In this document: positions 23,936 through 33,147 of the stretch, in pieces
Numbering within the stretch: position 1 is the first letter of the stretch
Layout of the letters: each line of letters opens with the position of its first letter
NCBI RefSeq assembly: GCF_007565055.1
Contig: NC_044554.1
Location: 56,267,676 to 56,331,675, forward strand
Length of the DNA: 64,000 bases
Direction: 5' to 3'
Source: Rhinopithecus roxellana
Taxonomy: Eukaryota > Chordata > Mammalia > Primates > Cercopithecidae
The notes under the pieces: model-generated
What the model was told of the DNA's origin: nothing
The model's database searches: none
Seen by the model: the letters and a program-made list of their open reading frames with translations, nothing else
Program-made: the position numbers and the translations under genes

Positions 23936-25297
23936 AGCAAGAAAAATGTTTCCATTCTAAAGATAGAAGACTTCCATTTAGAAGTCTTAAAGACTTAAAT
24001 GTACAAAATATTCTGACTATCCTCCCAGGGATATCTCACTGGCATCTCTTTGTCTTCCATAAGAACATTTTCATAACAATGTTAAACATGTAAGGGTATA
24101 AATATCATTCCCACCCCTTTGCCATAACTATATACATAGTAAACAACATTTGACATGCCCAGACAACAAATGTATTCTACTAATCTCTTTGCTTAAAAAC
24201 ATATTAATTCAAAGTCCTTCTTGCTTAGGTCCAGTTGAATTTTTGATTGAAATTGAAATTCTCCCTAAGCTTTAAAAAGGATTTCCTTGTCCCATCCAAT
24301 CCAATGTGCTTCCAGTTATTGAACACCAGAGGGCATCATTCAGTGAAAGCTTGGATTTGGGAGGGAAGAGGGGAGAGAGAGGGGAGCAGAGAGAGAGGCA
24401 GCGGGTATGGGTGAAGACAGAGAGAGAAAAAAAGAGAGAGACAGAGACAGGAGGAATTCCATTACTAATGAAAGAAACTGAGAAAACCGAGTTTTTAGTG
24501 TGTACCCTTATCTACCATGAAACATTACCATGGTAACAGCACCAGTTAAGATGATTGTATATTTAGGTCATAGTATAAAAGAAGGAGCTAGAACATGTGA
24601 AGAAAAAAAAGAGAAATAAATAAAGTAAGACAAAGATATATAAAGAGTGGAAAGAGGCAAACCAACTGGAACCTACCTCATTCTTTGCTAATAGCAGTTT
24701 ACAAAGTAACATTATACTTTTCAAAGCACATGTGGATAATAAATACTAATTAAAATTAAATGGAGCCATTGAAATTCAGAATCCTAAGTGCCAACAATCT
24801 TATAGAAAAAGAGAACTCATTTAGCATGAAAAAATGAAGAGACAACTAGACTGGGATTGGGATTTGTGTGTTCTTATGCAGTTCTTGGTTAGCTGTGTCA
24901 CCTTGAAAAAGTCTTTTGATCTGCTTCCTATCATGAGCTCAGCTGAATGGTATCAAGCTTATCTTTTATCACTTTGCATCAGACAAAAGAACTTCTGTTT
25001 AGTAATGTCTTAGTATTGCTGAGAGGTGAAAATGGCATCTGCCAAAATTTTGGTGCCCTTGTTTACCTCTGCCAGAGGCAATCACTGACTAAACAAAATA
25101 AGCACGTGCCAACTAAGAACCTACTCAGCTCTGCATCTTCTTTGCTTGAGGTTTAGGGGATCTAACAAAAACATACAAAGTTGAATTAACAGATGGGGAG
25201 AACATCATTGAACTTCTGAATGCCACACTTTTGTTTTCCCCAAACACAGGGAAAACAAGTGCCACAGCTATTTATAGAGAGCCAATCGACACACTAT
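23936..25297. other. Unique DNA with a GA-rich patch; possible MIR remnant
   Basis: No gene is recognised. A GA-rich simple repeat is listed separately. At about 24,845-24,930 the word 'agctgtgtcaccttgaaaaa' resembles the MIR core, but too little surrounds it for a call. Confidence 0.45.
24358..24452 (+). repeat. GA-rich low-complexity tract
   Basis: GAGAG and GGGA units dominate roughly 95 bases, with a few interruptions. Confidence 0.85.
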
Positions 25298-25640
25298 AAG
25301 AACTAAGACTATGGAGTCCAACAAGCTTGTGTTTGAATCCAGGGGCTGCAACTTACTAGCTGTTTTGTCTTGGGTCATTATCAGACCCCTCTGAATGCTG
25401 GTTTCTTCCTGTGGAAAATAACATCTACTGCATAGGATTGTTGCAGTGATAAAATGAGAAAATTGATTGCTGTATTAACTCATTCAACAAAGATCTAATA
25501 TGTTTCTTAGGTATGCCTGGCTGTATTTTAAGTCAGAGTCTAAAGCAACTGACAAAACAGAAAATATTATACGGGAAAATGCTTAAAATAATGCCAAGGA
25601 CTTAGAACACACTCAGCAAAAATACCTGTCTAAGGAAAGG
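25298..25640 (+). mobile_element. MIR SINE, sense, interrupted
   Basis: The MIR body is well preserved: 'gtttgaatccaggggctgca', 'acttactagctgttttgtct' and 'aggattgttgcagtgataaa'. Its 3' arm, 'taatgccaaggacttagaac', resumes after about 100 bp of other sequence at 25,475-25,570. The two halves are collinear, so the middle part is an insertion. Confidence 0.85.
25475..25570 (-). mobile_element. L2 3' end nested in MIR, antisense
   Basis: 'actcattcaacaaagatcta' followed by 'gtatgcctggctgtatttta' and 'gcaactgacaaaacagaaaa' is the reverse complement of the L2 3' terminus. It lies between the two halves of the flanking MIR. Confidence 0.65.
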
Positions 25641-27499
25641 TGACTTGCATCTCTTTCCCCACACACCACCTCCACCACATAGGCCAGGTGAGCTGTGGGA
25701 TATGCAATCAGTACACTTATGCCATTTATCTTAAATGAGAGAAGTCCTGACGCCTGCTCAATGAACCAAAGGTGGGCAGAATGGGTAAAGGAAACAAAAG
25801 CCAGTTGTTAGTAGTCACAAGGTGGACATTGGTGGTATTCGATACATAGGAGTCTATTGAGAACCATGCCACAGAGAGTGCGTGTCATAAAATCTCAAGC
25901 AAGTCAAATATAAGTTTAAATAAGGAAAACAGTTCTTCAAGAGAACTGTGTGGCAAAATATTTCTGTCAGCCTCTATCCTATTGAGTAAAGTGGGAAAAG
26001 TTTAAGGCAGGATTGAGAATGGTGTCTGGGTGGTCATGTGAAGATAATAGAAGGGGTTCGCTCACATATGCATATTCTAAACAAAGGCTGACATCAGTGA
26101 TGGAGGTTGAATCCAGCACAATTATTGATATACACACAAGATTCTTGCCCTCATTTGTCTCTGTCCCATTCCCTCTTCATTTCCCTTTTATTCTAATTTC
26201 TCCTCTTCTCCCTCTTTTGTCCTTGCTTTAAATTTACTTATTGTTGCAGGTCAGAGAGACATATGACTCCTAATTAGCCAGCCTAGCTTCCACAGAAGAC
26301 AGGTCATTCATGCTTTTTGTGCCTTCCCTACCTGCCAGCAGACTGGGACTGTTGTTTCCTTTGGACTTCTGAAACCACCCATTCCTATTGGCCCTGGGAA
26401 TGGCTGCTCTGGAATTGGAATTGGAATTGGAAAATTGACCAGTAAAGACACATCCGGATGCTTGACTACGTGGACTTTCTGGGCAATGAAGGGGATAGGG
26501 TCAAATTTAGAGCAATATACTTTTTGTTTGTTTTTTAACATGAAGACAACAGTCTCAGCCTCCCAAAATTGAGGGACTGTGGGAACTCACTCCAAAGGGA
26601 CTTTTACTGGTATTTGAACTGCTAGTTCTTTCCACATCTGTCTCTGAAGTTAGTTGAGAGCTGAAAACATGCCTTTTGGGTTCCCTTTTACTGGAACTAT
26701 GACAGTATTCAAATATACCTATTTGCTCACTCCAATTCGCCTCCAGGCACCCTCAAGCATCCTTCTACAAACAAACATGCCCCTTTATTTCGTAGGAAAA
26801 TGAAGCATCTTTCAGGCAGTCTGGCTCTGGGAATTTGGAGTCCCAAAACTTTCCCCCATTCCCATCCCACCTCATTCACAGAACTTTATTTTAAAATGGT
26901 AAACAAATTTGACTGCAGTTCTCACATATTTTTAGGGTCAGCCTTACGTTTAAGTTTTAATTGGCATTATTGTCTAGCCCAGGAAAGCAAATAGAGTCAA
27001 TAGGAAGTTGCGTATCTATTGTATTGCTGCAACTATAACACATTATTGATAATAGTAATAACAATAACAATTCACCTGGCATTAATTTATTACTTCTGAG
27101 TCCTCAGCTGCCAAGCCTGCAAAGCTGGGACATTGTTGGCACAGAATTCCTCCATTCGTTTGACGAGTCTCAAAAGTCCACTTTCTGAACTGCAGCCGAC
27201 TACAGTTCCCAGCTTAAAATTGTCTCTTGGCCAAGTCAACTGTTTTTACTTCTGTGATCATCAGTGCCTTTATTATTACCTCCCCAACAATGGCACAGGT
27301 ATGCCTGTTTGTGGCCTGTGTTTAAAGATATCATCATCTCTATTTTTTTCTCATCAATGAAAATGCATATATTTCCTATCATATGGTTCCACATTTTTAC
27401 CAATTGCTCACAAATTGTAATGCGCGGCCTTTGCCGCACAATCCCGAGTTCATTACTCTGGAGTTTATTAAAAGCTTCCTTTTGAGAGCCCTCTCAATC
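25641..27499. other. Unique DNA upstream of the CpG-rich domain
   Basis: No gene is recognised. It includes a small GGAATT tandem (26,411-26,432) and a plus-strand donor-like word (cacag/gtatgc) near 27,299. Composition becomes gradually less AT-rich towards 27.4 kb. Confidence 0.45.
26411..26432 (+). repeat. (GGAATT)3.6 hexanucleotide tandem
   Basis: Three perfect GGAATT units and a partial fourth follow each other directly. Confidence 0.9.
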
Positions 27500-27629
27500 G
27501 GAAACATCAGGATTGTCAGAAGCGAAGAGAAGCGCTGGCGCATCCCAGCACCAGGCATCGAACTTCCCTGGGCAGGATGGAGAAAAGCCGCCGCCCGCGG
27601 GTGGGCTGCTGGCGGGGACGCCCAGCTGC

Positions 27630-27653
27630 GGGCGGGGCGGGGCGAGACGGGGG
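27630..27653 (+). promoter_or_regulatory. Overlapping GC boxes with G-quadruplex-type motif
   Basis: Consecutive GGGCGGGGC words give overlapping Sp1/KLF-type sites. Four G runs of three to five bases with loops of 1, 1 and 6 bases fit the usual G3+N1-7 quadruplex pattern on the plus strand. Confidence 0.7.
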
Positions 27654-28554
27654 CGGTCTGCAGCGCTGCAGCCCCAGGAGCCCTCAGGGCTCCGCAAGCC
27701 CGGCCAGTTTTCCCCAGAGCCTCCCACCCCTCGTGCCTAACCCAATGCCAGTTTTCAGAAGGGCCTTTAGGGTTGTCCCAAGGTTTCTCTCTGGAGTCTA
27801 GGTTGACTCCCCTCTCCACCCTCTGAGCCCTGCTTGGGCCATGGCCATGAACCTGGCGGTGGCTGCAGGCGCCCCGAGCTGTGGAGCAGGGGCTGCACGC
27901 CAGAGCTCTGGAGGGTGTGTGGCAGAGCGTGGGGACTGGTCGTTGTGTGCTCGTGTCGCTGGCTGCGTGTACTAGGGGAAGGGCAAATCACACGGCTGCC
28001 ACGTACCCACTGCCACCCAGCGCTAAGAAGAGCAGGAAAAACAAAACAAACAAAAAAAAGAAAAGAAGAAAGGGAAATAGAAAGTCAATGTGGGGGATTC
28101 CGGAGCTTGAGGAGTGGGAGGCGCCGCATTCTTCTTGGCTCGCGGCGCCGGGGCTGGAAGACTTGGAGCCCTGGGTGGCCGCCGTCACAGACGTGCTGTG
28201 GCGGTGAACTGACCTAAGGATGCGGGAGGGCGGTCTGGGTGAAATGTCCACCGACAGTTCTGCTGGCTTTACGCGTTTACCTTCAATTCTCTGTTCTCCT
28301 CCAGCCTCTCTGCCCCTGGCGACCCTCCCTGCTGGTATTTCCGTTATATGCAATAGCCTTGACATCATCGCCAGGGACTGGCGGGTCGGTGGACTCTGCC
28401 TGGGACAATTCTGTGTCTCAGGGCAACCTCGAGGTCGGCGATGAGCAGGAAGATAGAGAAAGGGATGCGGGTGCTGGAGGCGGACGGAGGCAAAGGGTGT
28501 GCCGCCGTGTGTGTTCATAATTCTGGGGAATTTTCACCTCTCCCAGAGGAGTCT

Positions 28555-28568
28555 CTACTTACCCCGTG
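28555..28568 (-). other. Strong splice-donor-like site on minus strand
   Basis: Read on the minus strand the sequence is CGGG/GTAAGTAG, a perfect GTAAGT intron start. The junction would lie between 28,563 and 28,562. This is sequence evidence only; use as an exon end is inferred from the CpG-island context. Confidence 0.4.
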
Positions 28569-28637
28569 AGGGGCCCCAGGGGCGCCCGGCAGCGCGCATA
28601 GGTGGAATTTCTGCGCGTCTGCCCGTACCAGGCATGG

Positions 28638-28650
28638 ACCTCACCTGTCC
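28638..28650 (-). other. Strong splice-donor-like site on minus strand
   Basis: Minus-strand reading is GGACAG/GTGAGGTC, a near-ideal CAG/GTGAG donor, with the junction between 28,645 and 28,644. It could end an alternative first exon starting within the island. Confidence 0.45.
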
Positions 28651-29549
28651 GGGTCCGAGAGCTACAAGTTAGCGGCGATTGCCTGGGACCTCAGGTGCGG
28701 ACTGCAAGGGACATTTTTGGGGGGAGGGGGGAGGCATGCAGCGGTCCCCAGTCTACGACCCCGGGGACTACCGGGGCGGTTCAGGACCCGTTGTGAGTTA
28801 GGTGGCGAAGCCCAGGCACAGTCTGGTACCTCATGAGCTTCGGGCTGAGACCTTGTGCCCTAGCCACGGCGGACAGTCTAGCTCCTGCGAGGGGCTAAAA
28901 TAGAATGGGATTGCAGAATGCTTCCCTCTCCTTTGTCTTGGGACCCTTTCCCCCATTCTTATTGCTTCTCCTCCTTGGCCATGACCCGGAGACCACAATG
29001 GGAAACCTCTCCAGCGCCCGAGGGCTGCTTCGAAAGCGGAGCCGGGGGACAGCCTGGAGCCCAGGCCAGCTGGGCCTCCATCCCGCACGCACAGAAGACG
29101 CGGTCAGACCCCAGCAGGAAGGAACCCGAGGGGCGGGAGGGACGAAGCTCTCCTTGTCTTGTCCATGGCCGCATCTGGAGTGGGTGGCGGGAGGGGGGCG
29201 GCAACAGTAGAGGGAATGGGGGGCTGGAATAGGGAACGATGCCGGGACAGCGCGGCTCCGAGGCTGCTTTCGCCACATTCGGCTGGACTCAGTGACCCTC
29301 GGAATCGTAGGGGTACCCCGCCCCGTGCTGTGCCTCATTTGCCCCTTCCTTCCATACCCGCCATCACTGCCCCCAACCCTCCAAGCCCCAGGATCCAAAG
29401 TTTCCGTTTGAGAATCTGCACGTGGGGAGGACCTCCCTCCAATTCCCCCAAGCCCCGACCCCTGAGCATCCGGTTTGGGGGGATATGAAGGGAGAGACCC
29501 CTGGTGCCAGGGTCCTCGGAGTGGGTAAGCGGAGAGCTGCACAGCGCGG

Positions 29550-29565
29550 GGCCCTTACCTGTCGC
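29550..29565 (-). other. Strong splice-donor-like site on minus strand
   Basis: Minus-strand reading is GCGACAG/GTAAGGGC, a near-perfect donor, with the junction between 29,559 and 29,558. The upstream minus-strand sequence up to about 30.3 kb is CpG-rich and could hold the transcription start and a non-coding or short-coding first exon. Confidence 0.5.
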
Positions 29566-29770
29566 TGGTTTCGCTCCAGTTGCCTCCCGGGCTGCGAGGT
29601 GGTGGAGGCTTGAAGGAGCGAGGAGCCCTTTGTGGGTTCAGGGCCGATCCGCCCGGGCTGGAGCTGCGCACCGCTTAGAGTCCGAGGCCAGCCGCTGGTT
29701 CTCTTTCTCCCTTGATCTTGCAAAAGAAAAGGAAAAGATTAGTTGATGCCGAGACACTGGAGGGGTGGGG

Positions 29771-29796
29771 CGGGAGAGGCGGGAGAGGCGGGAGAG
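29771..29796 (+). repeat. 9-bp tandem repeat (CGGGAGAGG) x 2.9
   Basis: Three successive near-identical 9-mers lie within the island, preceded by another GGGGCGGG word. Such GC-rich minisatellites in promoters are often variable in copy number. Confidence 0.9.
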
Positions 29797-30189
29797 AACC
29801 GACCCAAAGGCTCTGGCGAGAGCTGCGGGGCTGGCGCGCTTGCAGGCAGAGTCACGCACCCTACACTCGTCTCAGCCGCTTGGCTAGTCTGTGACCTGTT
29901 CGTGGTTTAGATTGGAGTTAAATTGACGCTGCCCCCGCCCTCCACGCCAAACCACTAAAGGAGAAGCAAACAAGACTTTCAAACCTGGCTTTCACGAAGA
30001 GCCTGGAGACCAAAATAGAACGGAGACCTGGATGCCTCGGCGAGCTGGGCTGGATTCATTTCTTCACCAAAGTGTTTGGGGAAGTAGGAATTAGTTTTGG
30101 GGAGGCAACACCTATTCCGGTATCTCGGCGATTTCCTGGTGAAATCTACGATTTCCAGGCTCTGGCCAACCGGCAGCCTGGAGCGTGTT

Positions 30190-30228
30190 AGTGTGTGTGT
30201 GTGTCTGTGTGTGTGCGCCCGCGCGCGC
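30190..30228. repeat. TG/CG alternating tract at island edge
   Basis: A TG repeat with one TC interruption passes into CGCCCGCGCGCGC. Alternating purine-pyrimidine with CG content is the sequence type most prone to left-handed Z-DNA and is commonly found near promoters. Confidence 0.9.
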
Positions 30229-30310
30229 TCCCTAGGTCTTTGCGCCCGGGCGCCTTTAGTACAGCAGGAGAGCGTGTCTGTATTCGTGCGTGTGTGTTCG
30301 ATTAGCTGCA

Positions 30311-30837
30311 ATGGACGGACAGTTTCTGGAGAGAACATTTACAATTTTCTTTCAGTACGACAGGATTAGTTGCTGTTGAAGGCTCTCCCCCAATGAAATC
30401 TTCTGTGCTCTCTGATTTGGCGGTTCTTCTGAGCAAATATGACAGCCTTTTCTCCAGGCTCTTTTTCGCTCCTCTCCATTTCCATCCCCAGAGCCCAGCT
30501 CTCCATCTGCAATTTCTACATCAGAACCACCCCCAACCCCGAGTCCCTTCCCTGCAAGTGTGTGAGTGCTACAAAGGTGACATGGCATATTGGGAAGAAG
30601 GCAGTATTGCCTTTTGATTGTCGGAGATACTTAAGCTCAGTTTATCCAGGTGGGAAAATGTTAGACTAAATCCCCTATGCTTTGTAAATATATGATTGTA
30701 CTGAACTCTTCACATATTGTTTATTTCTTTGGAGCGTTGACAAATGTATTCGAAGGAGAAGTAATTTTTTTTCTCTTATTTTAAACATGAGGCAGTGACC
30801 ATGTTTTCTTCACCTAATGGGCAGTAGACTACAGAAT
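30311..30837. other. Transition from island to AT-rich DNA
   Basis: No exon is recognised. A plus-strand donor-like word (tccag/gtggga) lies near 30,649, and an ATG with a short frame occurs at 30,311. There is no coding signature. Confidence 0.35.
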
Positions 30838-30938
30838 ACACACACACACACACACACACACACAAATATATATATATATACAGAATATATATATATATGT
30901 ACACACACATACACACAGAATATATATATATATATATG
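30838..30938. repeat. Compound (CA)n(TA)n microsatellite
   Basis: A run of about 13 CA units is followed by TA units, a second CA block and a further run of about 10 TA units. Likely length-polymorphic. Confidence 0.95.
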
Positions 30939-32304
30939 TTTGATGCTTCAGGGAATTTGTGATCTCCATGAAAAAAAATTAGGATGCAAACTTTCTGTGT
31001 TCAGACCTGCCTTTGATGTTTATTCCTTTATTTTAATGAGAAATTTATTCCAATAATTGTATCCATTAATTTTTAGATACTAACCTCATTTGACAAAAGT
31101 ACAATGATAGGATTCTAAAGTGTAGCTGAGGCCAAAACTTGCTTTTGTAAAGGCATATGTATATGTGACTATAACATCGATATATTATATATTACATAGG
31201 CTTTATTTTCTTTCATCCAACTTCAATCAAATAAAGAGCAAGAAGTGGAAACTTTAAATTGAATAGCCCAGAATTGGACACATCACTTTTTGGGTCACAG
31301 GGATAGCCAAAGAGCAAGTTAAAGATACATTGATATAATATAATATAGTCAATTAAATTGTTAAGTTCTTGATGTCCAGGGCTTTGCTAGGTATTAAAGG
31401 GCATCCAGAATAGCAAAACCCACCGCTCCTGTGTTTTTATAAGCTTCTATTCCTATTGACAAGAAAAGACACTTCATATGAAACATCTATATAATAGTTG
31501 ACAATCCAATGATTAATTTTATAGCAATGTAAATTTATTGATAAATGGAAATGCTGTAGCTAAAAGTTTCTGCCCTTTTTGTTAACTCATGGCTATCACC
31601 AAGCAGGACCTGACACAAAGTTGATTTTGCTTGATTGAAGTCATCCTAAAATACAGCATTACAATACTGTGTCTCTGCCTTCAACCTCCATACTCACATC
31701 CCACCATCACTGGGTGATTATAAGATACCTGTGAGAAAATCACAACAGCCCTGCTAAGTCTTGTTCTCAGCCTCTCCCAGCATTTGTTCCACTACATTAA
31801 ATATCTGATTTTGTCATTTCTCCTCTCTTAGACACTCTTTTCAGAATGAATTCACATTTTCCTTTTTTACTCCATTATTTCTGTCTACTGAGCCTCCATA
31901 AACCCATGAAGCTGCTTGAGTCTTTTGGAACACACACAGACACATACCCATGAAAGCAAAAAAGTGAGGAGAAATAGATCCCTGACCAGCAACAGACAGG
32001 AAACCCCAGTGATTTGTTACTCTTTTGTTCCTTTACATCATTAAGAACACTAAGCCCTCTTTTACTAATAAAACTACACATTCCAAATTAAGCAACAAAA
32101 TAAATAACCAGTGAAAGCAAATGAATGTTTTTCTTAAACCTCAATAAAACAGAATCTGTGGGTGACTGAAGTACTATATTTAATAGAAGTCAGTATACTT
32201 AAGGTCTTTTGGAGAGGAGCTGCACAGGGAAGCATCATTTTTAGCAAACAGTCATCAATTATGTCCATTTTCTTTTTCTGGGTCATCACTTAGAACACAT
32301 CTTT
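30939..32304. other. Unique AT-rich DNA
   Basis: No gene or confident repeat is seen. Open frames are 68 codons or shorter. Confidence 0.5.
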
Positions 32305-32485
32305 ATATAGACTTGTAACTCTGCCATTCACTGTGATTTTGGAGAAATTGTTTAACTTTTCTTTGCCTCAGCTTCTTAAACCATAAAATGGGTATAATAT
32401 ACATGTGGGGGTTGGTAGGAGGGATAATAGAAGTAATTCATGTGAAATTCTTAAAAGAGCACGTGGCACGTAGCAAATTAGCTAT
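32305..32485 (+). mobile_element. MIR SINE fragment, sense
   Basis: 'cttgtaactctgccattcac', 'aacttttctttgcctcagct', 'ccataaaatgggtataatat' and 'gagcacgtggcacgtagcaa' are the MIR core and 3' arm in order. Confidence 0.8.
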
Positions 32486-32817
32486 AAATATAACACTGTT
32501 GGTCAAGACTGAAAAATACAGGTTCTTGGGTCACACCTGTGACCTACTGAAACAGAGTATTAAGGAATGATTCTTGACAATGCAAACCATAATGCTCATC
32601 AACATCATATAATTAACATGGTAAACATAATGCATCAGCACTCTGACCCCAGGGAACTCAATTCTTTTCTTCTTCTAATTTCTGTTTTGATACAAGAAAT
32701 GATCAAGTATATTCTGAGTGTTTTATTTTCATCTCTTATGCCAGTTCATTTTCTGAGGAGAAAAAGAAAGAATGCTCCCCCACCCAAGGAATAGCATTTA
32801 CATGATTAGTAACTCTT
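32486..32817. other. Unique DNA, no feature seen
   Basis: This is the interval between the MIR and the next Alu. No gene or repeat is recognised. Confidence 0.5.
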
Positions 32818-32834
32818 GGTGTGGAACATTTTCA

Positions 32835-33130
32835 TTTGTTTGTTTTTCATGAGACAGAGTCACTCCATCGCCCAGGCTGGAGTGCAGTACCATGATTTTG
32901 GGCTCACTGCAACCTCTGCCTCCCGGGTTCAAGCAATTCTACTGCCTCAGCCTCCCAAGTAGCTGGGATTACAGGCACCTGCCACTGCGCCCGGCTGTTT
33001 TTGTATTTTTTTGTAGATACAGGGTTTCACCATGTTGGCCAGGCTGGTCTCCAACTCCTGACCTCAAGTGATCAGCCTTCCTTGGCCTCCTAAAGTGCTG
33101 GGATTATAGACATGAGCCACTGCACCAGCC
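32835..33130 (-). mobile_element. Alu element, antisense, AluS-like
   Basis: A complete antisense Alu with a short impure T tract replacing the A tail (32,835-32,850). It ends in the reversed 5' head at 33,130. A perfect 17-bp target duplication (ggtgtggaacattttca) lies at 32,818-32,834 and 33,131-33,147. Confidence 0.95.
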
Positions 33131-33147
33131 GGTGTGGAACATTTTCA

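Larger units (their letters stand above)
27500..30310. promoter_or_regulatory. CpG-rich promoter-like domain (CpG island cluster)
   Basis: CpG and G+C density rise sharply from about 27,510 and fall at about 30,310. The densest parts are near 27,520-27,720, 28,100-28,240, 28,560-28,800, 29,000-29,300 and 29,640-29,900. It is repeat-free apart from small tandems. In mammalian genomes such domains mark promoters of housekeeping or developmental genes. GC boxes are present and three strong minus-strand splice donors occur inside (listed separately), which favours transcription towards lower coordinates. Long open frames here (up to 215 codons, on all frames) are expected from low stop-codon frequency in GC-rich DNA and match no family I recognise. 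The gene is not identified. Confidence 0.85.

Noticed and set aside
23755..24000. Cys/Val/Tyr-rich frames on both strands
   Set aside because: They result from translation of a TG/TA microsatellite.
27383..27826. 147-codon plus-strand and 140-codon minus-strand frames over the same bases
   Set aside because: They are mutually overlapping frames in the GC-rich part, without codon bias or recognised motifs.
27988..28518. 176-codon minus-strand frame with a hydrophobic Phe/Leu-rich end
   Set aside because: The hydrophobic end is the reading of an A-rich stretch (28,040-28,080) on the opposite strand, not a convincing membrane segment. No family match.
28895..29542. 215-codon open frame on the minus strand in the CpG domain
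   Set aside because: GC-rich DNA has few stop codons. Overlapping frames of similar size exist on both strands, no domain or signal peptide is visible, and a strong donor sequence lies near its start. Not called as a gene.
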